NCBI RefSeq assembly: GCF_001708185.1
Contig: NZ_MDDN01000014.1
Span: forward strand, 45,443-109,442
From: Lysinibacillus xylanilyticus
Lineage (GTDB): Bacteria; Bacillota; Bacilli; Bacillales_A; Planococcaceae
Direction: 5' to 3'
DNA length: 64,000 bases
Position numbers and translations under genes: made by a program. A model generated the notes under the pieces. The model searched no databases and was not told where the DNA came from. It worked only from the letters and a program-made list of their open reading frames with translations. Positions within the stretch are counted from its first letter, which is position 1, and each line of letters starts with the position of its first letter. Below are positions 8,613 through 18,569 of the stretch, piece by piece.

Positions 8613-9842
8613 TTATTTCTCCTCCTTTGACTCTTTCAACACATAACGAATCTCTTGTGCTTTTTCTTTCCACGTATTGATCATCGCTTCTTCCTTAAGC
8701 AATTTTAAGTACTTCTTATCATCTTCTAATTGTAATGCTCGATCAATTTGCCCAATAAATTGTTCACGGTTTTTAGCGATTAAAACTGATTTATATTTTC
8801 TACATTCTTTCATATTTGTCGTAACAATTGGTTTCCCCATTGCCATATATTCAAATAATTTTACAGGTGATGTAGATTCTGTTACTTCATTGATTTTGAA
8901 TGGTATTGTTGATACATCAAACCACTTAGAATAATCAGGTAAAATAGAGTAATCTATAGGACCTATAACTGTAATATTAGGTACTTTATCTAAATTACAT
9001 TTAACTATACTTTTGTCATAATCCCAACCAATTAATAAAATTTCGTAATCTGGGCGCTCAACTGCTAATTTTAATACTAGCTCATAATCAAACCACGATG
9101 CGAAAGCACCGAAATATCCAATAATTGGTCTTTTTTTCTCTACTACATTTCTTATTTCTTTAGGAATCGCATTATTTTGATTTTTATTAAAATGATTAAA
9201 ATCCACACCATTTGTTACTAATTTATAATTTTTACTTCTATGAGATTCAACATCTGCTAATAATTTATCTGCTGAAGCAATTGCTACACAATTAATGTCA
9301 TCTTTTAATAATTTTTGGTGATTTTTAAAAACATATTCAGGTATTTCTCCAGTAATGTCTTTATGTAGTTCATCTATATATTCATATAAAATCACATCAT
9401 TATTTTTTATTGCTTTCTCATATACTTCACCAATATCTCTCATATCAGTTGAATATAAATGAATAATTTTTTTATTAGGTAAACCCAATAAAATATCCTG
9501 TTGGTTTGTCAAATAACAAGAATTTGCTATTTTTCTAAAACCATTCAAGTTATCTTTAACAGGATTATTTGTACAATAGAAATAAAGATAATTTGAATTA
9601 GCTAAGTTTAATGCAATATGGTGTGGTCTTTGATACAGAGGTAAGTTCCACGGAACTGGAGAAAAATACACTATAATTTCTTTATCTGCATGTTCATTCA
9701 AAATAATTTCTAATTGTTTTTGATTTTCTTTTTTACTTAATTGTCTTTTTATTTTATAAACCGCTGTTCCAATGACCTTATTTATTAATCCTTTAAAACC
9801 ATGGTATTTTATATACCTAGCAATTTTATGAGTTAATTGCAT
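8613..9842 (-). CDS. Glycosyltransferase, paralogue of the middle domain of the 1453-aa enzyme
   Basis: A 409-aa GT-B protein. The N-terminal part holds VYFSPVPWNLPLYQRPHHIA, a motif shared by glycosyltransferases that begin with the pattern W-x-QRP-H, and the C-terminal part has IGYFGAFASWFDYELVLKLA, LIGWDYD and SPVKLFEYMAMGKPIVTT. The same order of motifs appears in residues of about 630-975 of the giant neighbour, so the two are paralogues. A role in adding a sugar to the cluster's glycan is inferred. About 275 bases containing a three-hairpin element separate it from the giant gene. Confidence 0.8.
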   Translation of the reverse strand: MQLTHKIARYIKYHGFKGLINKVIGTAVYKIKRQLSKKENQKQLEIILNEHADKEIIVYFSPVPWNLPLYQRPHHIALNLANSNYLYFYCTNNPVKDNLNGFRKIANSCYLTNQQDILLGLPNKKIIHLYSTDMRDIGEVYEKAIKNNDVILYEYIDELHKDITGEIPEYVFKNHQKLLKDDINCVAIASADKLLADVESHRSKNYKLVTNGVDFNHFNKNQNNAIPKEIRNVVEKKRPIIGYFGAFASWFDYELVLKLAVERPDYEILLIGWDYDKSIVKCNLDKVPNITVIGPIDYSILPDYSKWFDVSTIPFKINEVTESTSPVKLFEYMAMGKPIVTTNMKECRKYKSVLIAKNREQFIGQIDRALQLEDDKKYLKLLKEEAMINTWKEKAQEIRYVLKESKEEK

Positions 9843-9976
9843 AAGCTAGTTACCTCCAAATATTCCATGATGATACTTATATAAATTAAATATCCTCCTA
9901 ATTTCTATAGAACTATTAGAAATCAGAAGGAGTACTTTTGCTGGTTTGTTCTTAAGTAACATGAAAGCAATTATCC

Positions 9977-10104
9977 ATTACGCCTCAGCGTAATTGCGTC
10001 CAGATTCTTTCGAGCCCGCTCGAAAAAACTCCTCTTTAAATCTGTGACATCCGCCAAAAGCTTTATCTTTTCTTTATTCAGCGGGAGTTTACACACCCGC
10101 TGAA
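9977..10104 (-). repeat. Three-hairpin structured intergenic element
   Basis: Three perfect hairpins follow each other: ATTACGC/GCGTAAT (9977-9994, loop of 4), TTTCGAGC/GCTCGAAA (10008-10025, loop of 2) and TTCAGCGGG/CCCGCTGAA (10077-10104, loop of 10). Between the second and third is an unpaired stretch containing ATCTGTGACATCCGCC as written on the plus strand. The last hairpin ends 14 bases after the stop of the 1453-aa gene and could end its transcript, although no long T tract follows. It looks like a copy of a dispersed element, but no second copy is in this window. Confidence 0.6.
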
Positions 10105-10118
10105 CCAACAAGATAAAA

Positions 10119-13100
10119 TCAAATGATTTCATCCATTTGGTATTTATAATTTTTCATACTATCGGATATTTTATTAGAAGCTATTAAATAGTCCCCAGCA
10201 TCAAAAATATCTTCACTAAAATGTAAAAATTGCAGTCGACCAAAACTATTTTTCTCTCTGTTATTAATGATTTTCTTCATAAATACCATAATATTATGAC
10301 CTTCAAGTAAGTATGTTTTAATTCGGTCAAGAACACGTTCTAAATCTTTTTCATCATCAATATAAAAATGGATAATTTTATTCGACTTTAATTCAATCTC
10401 TGGGCTTTCTGCCTCGATAAAATCCTTAACAATAGTAGACCATTTCTCACTCCATTGGGTTTTTGAGAATGTTTTAGAAACCTGAATAGCATTTTCTTTA
10501 ACAAATTGTAGCTTTTCTGGATTACTTAATAACTCTTCTATTGCCTTTTTCAGCGCACTACTATTAGGTTCGATTAAAATACCATTAAAATCATTGATTA
10601 CCAAGTCTGTTAATCCGCCAATTCTCGTTAATATTACGGCATTTCCAGAAGACATTGCCTCTAGGCATGATAAACTAGTTCCTTCACTATGCAAAGTAGG
10701 TACTAATGATATGTCAGCAATTTCGTATGCCTTATGCATTTCTGAAGGATCTAGAGAATACCACTTAATCCTATCCTTCCATTTTCCAATCTTTTGTTCA
10801 ACATGTTTTGTATCTTCTTCAAACCCTTTTCCAACAAAATGGAAGTCTACATAAGGGAATTTTGTAAGAATCTCATCAATAATATCTAATACCATATATA
10901 ATCCACGAGCTCCGTATAATCTTCTTGGATAAGAGATTACAACTCTGTCACTCTCTTTTTGGCTAGGCTTAAATATATTAGTATCAACATAGTTAGGTAC
11001 ATACTCCATAGTATTTCCTAATTCAAAATCAATAGTTTGGAACCAATTAGCTGTATTAGTATCTACAGACACCATCTTATCAACCAAGGATGCCGATTCA
11101 ATGATTTTTCTATTTTGTTCCCAAAAAGTCAAAGCTGATAGCCCGCTATTTTGTGGTGAGTCCCATGCGATACCATGACTAATACCTATACTTGGGCTTG
11201 CTACATTTGGCCATGATTCAAAGAAAGCAGAATATACGTTTAATAACGATACAGCATTTTCTTCATCATAAAATACCTTATTATAATTTCTTACATTTTC
11301 AACTGATAACTCTGTTATTTTTTCTGTTCCACGCGCCAAGGATCTAACTTCTATATTTTTGAATTTTCGTGTCCATGGGAAAGTTCCATATTGATAAATA
11401 ATTAATCTTCTATTTAATGAGTTCACAACTTCATTTAAATCTATTAAATATCTTTCAGCTCCACCTGAATAGAAGTTTTCTCCATCCAAACCTAAGAAAG
11501 TGCCTGTCATAACTGATACATGATCATCAATAAAATAATTAGCATATGCTTTTAAATTGCTTATATTCTTTAGCATTTTTTGCTCTACAATTTCAATACG
11601 ATTTTTCCACTGATGTTGGATTGCAAACTCTTCTGAAGTCTGCTTTAACTGTTCTTTGTCAAGCAATAAAGCATCTTTAATGCTGCTTTCAAATTCCTCT
11701 AAGCTATTTGCAATATATACACCATAATCATTAGAGAATTTTTTCATTTCATGTATTCCCGTAGTAACTACTGGTAAACCTAAAGCTCTATATTCAAAGT
11801 ATTTTACTGGAGATACACAATCCGTTAAGTCATTAATTTTAAAAGGAACAATACCAACATCAAAAGCAGACGCATAGTTCACTAATTTAATGTAATCAAC
11901 TTTGCCTACTAATCGAATATTTTCAAGCTTTTTAAACTTAATACCAGCCCCAATATGTCCAATTATTACAAATAACCATTCTTTATTTCTTTCTGCTAAT
12001 TGATTAATTAAATCTACTTCAAACCACTCTTCTATTGCACCAAAATAACCTACTACTTTTCTATTCTTTATACCTTGTAAAAGCGTGCCTTGCTTCTCGG
12101 TATCTTTTTCTTGAATAAAGTCTGCTAAGTTACTAGCATTAGGTAAAACTATTGCATCTGTTCTTTTGCTAACATATTTATGTAATTTGTCAGCTGAATA
12201 AGTTACAATATCTGCGTGTTCAAGGGTTTGATAATGTGCCTCTATTGTTTTTTCATCTGTATCAGCAAAGAATTCCAACTGATCTAATAAATCATACCAA
12301 AGCAATTTTTGTGGTAAAAGATCAATGAATGCTTTTTGGCCTTGCCAAGTACATAAAACAATACAATACTTATTTCTAACAACAGACAATAATGCAGCAT
12401 CATTATTTACAATAAATAAATTATTCTCATATTCCTTTATAGAAAATTCACCATTGAATGGTGCACAGAAGAAACATAGATATCCTTTTTTAGCAAATTC
12501 TCTTAAAAATTGCTGAGGTCGTTGCATCGGTTCCCAATGTACTGCCGTTGGATAAATAACTATTCCTTTAAATTTTCTATTTTTTAATATTCCTTTAATT
12601 TGTTTCGCGTACTCATCATTCGACTGATTTAAATAGTCTCTATAGTAAGCATACTGCTGCTCATACATAGAACCAAACCCGGAAACTACTTCTGCAGCGG
12701 GGGTTGTGGGCGATGTTATTAGATGTTTATTCTTTTGTTCAATCATCGTTATTAATTGATCTAATGGATGCTCGATTTTGTTTGTTGAAACATAATTTTC
12801 TCTAGATAGTTTCTTGTAAAACCATTTTATAAATTCTTTTTTCTCTTTAGTACTACCTTTTACTAAATGAAAATTTGTACGCTTTAGTAAATTTACTAAT
12901 TTAAAATATTTTGATCCGTGTAACTCATATATTTTCTGTGATAAATTATTAAATAGTTGTTCATTTAACTGTATCTGTTCATTTAGTTGAAATATTTGAT
13001 GATCTTTTAAACTTAAATTTTCATAAATCCCTTTAATTTCTTCTTCACTAGGATAATTTAATAATTTCTTTACTTCCTCTATAGAACTACTTTCTATCTT

Positions 13101-14480
13101 ATCTAATAATTTATTATGTGTATCCATTAATAAATTTAATTTATTTTCTAATTCTTGCTTGTTTGAAGAAGAGTCATGTAGACTTTGTCTAGTCATTGCT
13201 AATTCAATAGACTGCGTTTGCTTTTCTTCTCTAACTCTACTTAACTCAGCAAGTAAAGACATTACTACTTTATCTTCTTTATTTACATTAAATAAATCTA
13301 AGAAGTATACAATATTTTGTGGTAATAAAATATTTTGGTCTAACAAATTGGTGCATATGTTTATGAAGTAATTAGACCATTTATTTTCTGATACTTCATT
13401 ATTAATATTTTCATTACCTAAATAAGCATATTCTCTTTTTAATAATTGTGTACTTCTGTTTTCTAATGCCCACTGCTGTAAAAAATACTTGCCTGCACTT
13501 TTATCTAAAGCAACAATCTCTTGAAGAATGTTTTCATATGTAGCTGTATTAATGTTTCTTCCAGAGAAATTTGAATTAGCAAGATGCTCTACATTCCCTT
13601 GTGAAACAAAGCCTTTGATGCCATCATATCCTAGTAATAGAATAGGTCTATTTTGTGCCATTGATTCTAATACAACTCGCCCCATACCACAAACAAAGTA
13701 AGATTTTTCAATATAATCATTTACTTTCTCGCTATACCCAGCCATGCTTATATTAGTATCATTTTTGATAAACTCTTGTATATCTTCGTAAGATTCTCCA
13801 TCCCCAACAATAATTAAAGATTTATTTTTGCCATTCTCAGTATTTATATATTCTCTATAAAACTTTATAAATTCATAAATCCCTTGAACTTTATCTTTAT
13901 CCAATCTAGAAATCAAAGATATATTATTACTTTCATTATGGTGAGCATTTAATGTGTCACTTATTTCAATTACATTAGGTAAGATAGTTATCTTTAAGTT
14001 TTTATTAGCATGTTTCATTAATTGCTTAGTTTCTTCTGAAACAGAATAAATCTTGTTTGCAGATGGCAGTACTATATCAAACATGAAATTTCTATATATT
14101 TCTCCGTACCCCAAACTAAAATTTAATGGTCCATGTGCTGTATACGAATAAGGTATATTTAAATCATTTGCAATAGCAGCAGTTACAATAGCTGTTACAT
14201 AAGGATGTATTTGAATATAGTTAATCTCATTTTTAATTATAAATTCTTTCAAGATATTATAATGATTTAATAAATCATTACCAATCGTACTAGAGAAGTT
14301 TTCTATTAGGAGACTTTTAGTTATATATTCATCAATTAAATTTGTACTTGAACTACTTGAAGTTGCTAAAAATATTTCACTACCTATTTCCTTTAAAACT
14401 TTACAATGTGATAATATATGAGTTTCAAGCCCCCCCAATGAAAAATTCTCTGTCACAATTAATATATTTTTCTTGGTCAT
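10119..14480 (-). CDS. Giant multidomain glycosyltransferase, three GT-B-like units
   Basis: A 1453-residue protein with three glycosyltransferase-like units. Unit 1 (about 1-360) starts NILIVTENFSLGGLETHI, with a GT4-like TAHGPLNFS and SRLDKDKVQGIYEF. Residues of about 405-540 are Gln/Glu/Leu-rich and probably coiled coil. Unit 2 (about 630-975) has W-x-P-MQRPQQFLREF, GYFGAIEEWFEVDL and SPVKYFEYRALGLPVVTT, closely resembling the separate gene downstream. Unit 3 (about 990-1370) has the GT4 start GGAERYLIDL and the donor loop HSEGTSLSCLEAMSSGNAVI. The last 80 residues are unassigned. No membrane segment is seen. It probably adds several sugars in sequence or works as a polymerising or repeat-capping enzyme; the function is inference. 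It ends the group headed by the ABC exporter. Confidence 0.85.
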   Translation of the reverse strand: MTKKNILIVTENFSLGGLETHILSHCKVLKEIGSEIFLATSSSSSTNLIDEYITKSLLIENFSSTIGNDLLNHYNILKEFIIKNEINYIQIHPYVTAIVTAAIANDLNIPYSYTAHGPLNFSLGYGEIYRNFMFDIVLPSANKIYSVSEETKQLMKHANKNLKITILPNVIEISDTLNAHHNESNNISLISRLDKDKVQGIYEFIKFYREYINTENGKNKSLIIVGDGESYEDIQEFIKNDTNISMAGYSEKVNDYIEKSYFVCGMGRVVLESMAQNRPILLLGYDGIKGFVSQGNVEHLANSNFSGRNINTATYENILQEIVALDKSAGKYFLQQWALENRSTQLLKREYAYLGNENINNEVSENKWSNYFINICTNLLDQNILLPQNIVYFLDLFNVNKEDKVVMSLLAELSRVREEKQTQSIELAMTRQSLHDSSSNKQELENKLNLLMDTHNKLLDKIESSSIEEVKKLLNYPSEEEIKGIYENLSLKDHQIFQLNEQIQLNEQLFNNLSQKIYELHGSKYFKLVNLLKRTNFHLVKGSTKEKKEFIKWFYKKLSRENYVSTNKIEHPLDQLITMIEQKNKHLITSPTTPAAEVVSGFGSMYEQQYAYYRDYLNQSNDEYAKQIKGILKNRKFKGIVIYPTAVHWEPMQRPQQFLREFAKKGYLCFFCAPFNGEFSIKEYENNLFIVNNDAALLSVVRNKYCIVLCTWQGQKAFIDLLPQKLLWYDLLDQLEFFADTDEKTIEAHYQTLEHADIVTYSADKLHKYVSKRTDAIVLPNASNLADFIQEKDTEKQGTLLQGIKNRKVVGYFGAIEEWFEVDLINQLAERNKEWLFVIIGHIGAGIKFKKLENIRLVGKVDYIKLVNYASAFDVGIVPFKINDLTDCVSPVKYFEYRALGLPVVTTGIHEMKKFSNDYGVYIANSLEEFESSIKDALLLDKEQLKQTSEEFAIQHQWKNRIEIVEQKMLKNISNLKAYANYFIDDHVSVMTGTFLGLDGENFYSGGAERYLIDLNEVVNSLNRRLIIYQYGTFPWTRKFKNIEVRSLARGTEKITELSVENVRNYNKVFYDEENAVSLLNVYSAFFESWPNVASPSIGISHGIAWDSPQNSGLSALTFWEQNRKIIESASLVDKMVSVDTNTANWFQTIDFELGNTMEYVPNYVDTNIFKPSQKESDRVVISYPRRLYGARGLYMVLDIIDEILTKFPYVDFHFVGKGFEEDTKHVEQKIGKWKDRIKWYSLDPSEMHKAYEIADISLVPTLHSEGTSLSCLEAMSSGNAVILTRIGGLTDLVINDFNGILIEPNSSALKKAIEELLSNPEKLQFVKENAIQVSKTFSKTQWSEKWSTIVKDFIEAESPEIELKSNKIIHFYIDDEKDLERVLDRIKTYLLEGHNIMVFMKKIINNREKNSFGRLQFLHFSEDIFDAGDYLIASNKISDSMKNYKYQMDEII

Positions 14481-14529
14481 TTTGCTTACACACTTCCTAT
14501 AATTTGTTTAATGTTAAACTTAATTACAG

Positions 14530-15810
14530 CTATACTTCTTTTATTGTTATGCTACTATTTAAATTCGCAATCCCAGTTCCGCTAATTGGAAGTTCTTCCA
14601 CTTTAAACAACAAGAAATCAGATAATTTATCGAAGTAGATCATATCATTTTTCCCATCCTCTTTAGCTATTGCTACAGATATATGGTATGTTCCAGATGT
14701 TAAACGTACCTTTTGATCAAATGAAATTGTATATTGTTTGTTTTTCTTAAAATCTATTTTTAATTTATGATATGACGTACTAGTGCCATAAACTTCTATA
14801 CCTTGTGTAGTTTTAATTCTCAGACCAATTAATACATCTTGCACATTTATTGAAGAATGAACAGTTAAAACAATTTTACTTGGTTTACCTGTATTAAACA
14901 CATATGCCTCTTCATCTACTTCATTTAACATCTTTACATTTTCAATAAATACATCTCTTTCAATTTTAGCAATATGCTCCTCTGTTGTATCCCCACCTTC
15001 ACTAACTATATTTTTTTCAGCTTTTTCAACAGCATTTAAAGCTTGATAGTGTGCATTTTCTTGAGAATACAGAAGCATGTGGTATTTATCGATAATTTCC
15101 TTAGGCTCTCCCTCAGCTATCAAATTAGAGTTATCTAATAGATATGCATAATCACATAATTGTTCAACGACCCTCATAGAATGAGAAACAAAGAGAATAG
15201 TACAACCTTTTTCCTTTAAATTTTCTAAATAGTTATAGCATTTTCTTTGGAATTTCTCATCGCCAACTGACAATGCCTCATCAATTATCATGATATCTGG
15301 ATCAACAAAGGCAGCTACTGAAAATGCTAGCCTTACAAACATACCACTTGAATATGTTTTAACAGGGCGATCTATAAATTCTCCAATTTCTGAAAACTCA
15401 AGTATAGAATCAAATTTTTCATCGATTTCTTTTCTACTTAATCCTAAAATAGCACCATTTAAATATACATTCTCGCGCCCTGTAAATTCTGGGTTAAATC
15501 CTGCCCCAAGCTCTAAAAGGGCAGAAATTCGCCCATTTATATTTACGTTTCCTAATGTAGGGTTTAGAGTACCAGTGATTATTTGTAACAGTGTACTTTT
15601 TCCAGATCCATTTCTTCCTACTATACCTACTGTCGTACCTTTTGGAATTTCTAAACTAATATTGTTTAGTGCCTTAAAATTACTTACTTTCTTTTCATAA
15701 AACTTCGGTGCTAAGTTAATTAAAATTTTATGAATAGGCTTTTGGTATATTTTATATTCTTTAGTGACATTTTCAACCTTTATCACGATATCTTTATTAT
15801 TAAATGACAT
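14530..15810 (-). CDS. ABC transporter ATPase for polysaccharide export, Wzt/TagH type
   Basis: Powers export of a lipid-linked glycan across the membrane together with the permease encoded just upstream. The ATPase domain (about 1-250) shows Walker A GRNGSGKST, the signature YSSGMFVRLAFSVA, Walker B DIMIIDEALSVGDE and the H-loop LFVSHS. The C-terminal region (about 290-420) is beta-rich and resembles the Wzt carbohydrate-binding domain, which in other systems recognises the finished glycan end. The ATG at 15810 is preferred over an upstream TTG because of the GAGGG site before it. The gene overlaps the permease by 11 bases. A teichoic-acid (TagH) role is possible, but the extra C-domain and glycosyltransferase context favour a capsule or wall polysaccharide. 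Confidence 0.92.
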   Translation of the reverse strand: MSFNNKDIVIKVENVTKEYKIYQKPIHKILINLAPKFYEKKVSNFKALNNISLEIPKGTTVGIVGRNGSGKSTLLQIITGTLNPTLGNVNINGRISALLELGAGFNPEFTGRENVYLNGAILGLSRKEIDEKFDSILEFSEIGEFIDRPVKTYSSGMFVRLAFSVAAFVDPDIMIIDEALSVGDEKFQRKCYNYLENLKEKGCTILFVSHSMRVVEQLCDYAYLLDNSNLIAEGEPKEIIDKYHMLLYSQENAHYQALNAVEKAEKNIVSEGGDTTEEHIAKIERDVFIENVKMLNEVDEEAYVFNTGKPSKIVLTVHSSINVQDVLIGLRIKTTQGIEVYGTSTSYHKLKIDFKKNKQYTISFDQKVRLTSGTYHISVAIAKEDGKNDMIYFDKLSDFLLFKVEELPISGTGIANLNSSITIKEV

Positions 15811-16594
15811 CTGCAAACCCTCGCTTTAGCTTACGGAATAACCAAATACTTAATAGCATAAAAATGTATCCAGATAATGTGAATACTAAAAATGAACCCC
15901 AATTAGGAAATTTACCAGCAAATACAGCATCCCTATAACCTTCTATCACATAAGTTAATGGATTTAAATTCATTATTGGATGCATAAACTCTGGAACAAG
16001 CGAAATAGGGTAAAAAATAGGTGTCACATAAAACAGAATATTTAATAGTACTCCTACTGTATAAGCCAAATCACGAATATATACACCAATAGATGCAACA
16101 ATGTAAGCAAAACCTAAAGAGAATAAGCTTATTGGAAGTAAATAAATTAACGATATAAATAACCACATAAAGTTCCAGTCTGGAATAAAAATCGCAATCC
16201 CTACTGCTAATACCACTATATTAAAAAATGCATTGATTAACGAAGATAATAATGTAGTTAGTGGAAGAATATCTAATGGAAAAATCACTTTTTTTACATA
16301 ATTCACATTAGAGAGAATAATTGTAGTTGATTTACTAACTGTTTCATTGAAAATATTATAAATTATTAGCCCTGAGAAAATAATCATCGCAAATTCAAAT
16401 TTGTTATCACTTTGCTCAATTCCCCATCTAGCATTAAAGACTACAGAGAATATAAAAGTATATACCGCTAACATTATTAACGGCGTAATGAAAGACCAAA
16501 TTCCTCCAAGGAATGATCCCTTATATTTAAGTTCTAAATCTCTCTTTGTTAACTGCTTAATTAAGTTTCGGTGTTCTCTAATTAAGTTCAACAA
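15800..16594 (-). CDS. ABC-2 type polysaccharide export permease, Wzm/TagG type
   Basis: Membrane half of the exporter. 264 residues with about six hydrophobic segments and the ABC-2 hallmark N-terminus LTKRDLELKYKGSFLGGIWS, a cytoplasmic amphipathic helix that contacts the ATPase. Internal motifs YVKKVIFPLDILPL and NPLTYVIEGYRDAV are typical of O-antigen and teichoic acid permeases. It precedes and overlaps the ATPase gene, forming a two-gene transporter unit. The presence of an ABC route explains why no Wzx flippase is needed in this cluster, although a Wzy-like protein is also encoded. Confidence 0.93.
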   Translation of the reverse strand: MLNLIREHRNLIKQLTKRDLELKYKGSFLGGIWSFITPLIMLAVYTFIFSVVFNARWGIEQSDNKFEFAMIIFSGLIIYNIFNETVSKSTTIILSNVNYVKKVIFPLDILPLTTLLSSLINAFFNIVVLAVGIAIFIPDWNFMWLFISLIYLLPISLFSLGFAYIVASIGVYIRDLAYTVGVLLNILFYVTPIFYPISLVPEFMHPIMNLNPLTYVIEGYRDAVFAGKFPNWGSFLVFTLSGYIFMLLSIWLFRKLKRGFADVI

Positions 16595-16658
16595 TATATA
16601 CTCTCCCTTTCATTACAATCAAAAATAATAGCTTTCGAATGTTTGTATGGGAGATTTC

Positions 16659-18485
16659 CTAATTACTAACCATTCTAGCTGTATTTTTAGATTCCACATT
16701 ATTTAAAATTGTTTGAAGAAGCTGTTTAAGTTCTTCTTCACTATATGTCAAGTTATTCTGTAATTTATATCTAATATCACTGATATATTGTTCATTAGTA
16801 AAAGCATTAATTTTTGGATGTACTTTACTATACTTTTCTTCAAATTCATAAAATAATTCTTCGTGTAGTTTTTCTCCAACACGAATACCTGTATAAGTTA
16901 TTTCAATTTCATCCTCGGAAAAACCAGATAAATTAATTAGTTGCTTCGCTAAATCAACAATTTTAACAGGTTGCCCCATATCTAGTACGAAGGTTTCTCC
17001 ACCTTTTGAAAAACTTGCAGCTTGAATTACTAATTGGGCAGCTTCAGGAATTGTCATAAAGTAGCGTGACATATCAGGATGTGTTACTGTAACGGGACCA
17101 CCTTTTTTGATTTGCTCTTTAAACAATGGAACAACACTTCCACTACTACCAAGTACATTTCCAAAACGTACAGATGAATATTTCGTAGAGCTATTATTGT
17201 TTTTTTCATTCACAATTAACTCAGCAATTCTCTTCGACATCCCCATAATATTTGACGGACTAACAGCTTTATCAGTTGAAATTAATACAAAACTGCTTAC
17301 ACTTACTTTATCTGCCGCATCTATTACATTTTTTGTACCTAGAATATTTGTTGATACAGCTGAATAAATATTTTCTTCCATTAAAGGTACATGCTTGTAT
17401 GCTGCAGCATGGAAAATAATATTTGGTTGATGTTTTTCCATCATTAACTGCACTCGTTCACGATTTTCCACACTTAGAATCTCTACTTTAAATTGAGTAC
17501 ATCCTTTTATTTTTTCCAACTCACGTAAAATCTGATAAATGTTATACTCGCTATGATCTAACAAAACGAGTATACTAGGTTCGAATTTTATTATTTGCCT
17601 GCAAAGTTCAGAACCTATTGATCCACCAGCACCTGTAACTAGTATTTTTTTTCCTTTTATTTTTTTTGAAATAGAGTCATTATCTAAAACAACTGAATCT
17701 CTTCCAAGTAAGTCTTCAATAGATACATTTCTAAACTTACTATAACTTAATTTCCCAGTTGCGAACTCTCTATATTTCGGTATAATCTGGACATTTTTAC
17801 ATACTCTTTTAGACTTTTGAATAATTTTCTGTAGTTGCTCTCCTTTAAGGCTGGGTATTGCAATGATAATATGTTTAATATTATAATGCTCTACAACAGC
17901 TTCTAAATCATTTAAATTTCCAACTATAGGTATACCGTTTATTTCTAAATTTTTCAGTTTTGGATTATCATCTAAAAAAACGACTGGATTTAGAACACTG
18001 TCCGTTTTCTGTAATTCTGCTGAAATACTTCTGCCTGAAACCCCAGCTCCTAATATAAGTGTTGCTTTTCTTTTTATTGAACTCTCACGAATTACATCAT
18101 CTCTTCTTAATTGTATATATCTCCAAAACAATCTAATTCCACATAAGAATACAAGATGTAAAATTAACGTTAAAAAAAGTCCTCTTTCATATAAATCATT
18201 AAAGAACATAAGTTGTGATGCTGCGGTTATTAATATCGATAAAATAACTACTTTACACAGACTTATTAATTCATCAATATTTGCATACTTCCAAATTCTT
18301 TGATATAGGTGAAAATAAAAGCATAATATATGATGACTTATTAATAATATGATAGAACTCAACACTAACATCAAATCGACAGTTCGATTAAACGGATTCA
18401 AGAAAAAATGTGCTAAAAAAATAGAAATTAAAACAATTATTGAATCGATGGTTAATAAAGAAATCAACCTAAATTTATAGTTCAA
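16659..18485 (-). CDS. Membrane-bound nucleotide-sugar 4,6-dehydratase, CapD/FlaA1/WbpM family
   Basis: Likely converts UDP-HexNAc to the 4-keto-6-deoxy form, the first step to bacillosamine-, QuiNAc- or FucNAc-type sugars. Four N-terminal hydrophobic segments (about 1-115) are followed by a first Rossmann-like domain with LILGAGVSGRSIS and a second catalytic domain starting VTGAGGSIGSELCRQI, with FHAAAYKHVPLMEEN, STDKAVSPSNIMG and MSKR, the form with methionine in place of the usual active-site tyrosine that marks the large membrane dehydratases. The SVRFGNVLGSSGSVVP motif is also present. At 608 aa it is full length. The product could be the sugar loaded by the small phosphoglycosyl transferase of the cluster. 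Confidence 0.92.
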   Translation of the reverse strand: MNYKFRLISLLTIDSIIVLISIFLAHFFLNPFNRTVDLMLVLSSIILLISHHILCFYFHLYQRIWKYANIDELISLCKVVILSILITAASQLMFFNDLYERGLFLTLILHLVFLCGIRLFWRYIQLRRDDVIRESSIKRKATLILGAGVSGRSISAELQKTDSVLNPVVFLDDNPKLKNLEINGIPIVGNLNDLEAVVEHYNIKHIIIAIPSLKGEQLQKIIQKSKRVCKNVQIIPKYREFATGKLSYSKFRNVSIEDLLGRDSVVLDNDSISKKIKGKKILVTGAGGSIGSELCRQIIKFEPSILVLLDHSEYNIYQILRELEKIKGCTQFKVEILSVENRERVQLMMEKHQPNIIFHAAAYKHVPLMEENIYSAVSTNILGTKNVIDAADKVSVSSFVLISTDKAVSPSNIMGMSKRIAELIVNEKNNNSSTKYSSVRFGNVLGSSGSVVPLFKEQIKKGGPVTVTHPDMSRYFMTIPEAAQLVIQAASFSKGGETFVLDMGQPVKIVDLAKQLINLSGFSEDEIEITYTGIRVGEKLHEELFYEFEEKYSKVHPKINAFTNEQYISDIRYKLQNNLTYSEEELKQLLQTILNNVESKNTARMVSN

Positions 18486-18527
18486 TTTTTATCTTCACCT
18501 CGCCAAATGATGGCATTTGTTCAAATT

Positions 18528-18560
18528 AATTAACAGCCCTATTCTAGTGGGCTGTTAATT
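18528..18560 (-). terminator. Hairpin after the Wzy/WaaL-like gene
   Basis: Perfect 12-bp inverted repeat AATTAACAGCCC / GGGCTGTTAATT with a 9-base loop, ten bases after the stop of the membrane protein gene. The trailing T tract is weak, so it may attenuate rather than end transcription into the dehydratase gene. Confidence 0.6.
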
Positions 18561-18569
18561 ATTTCGCGT

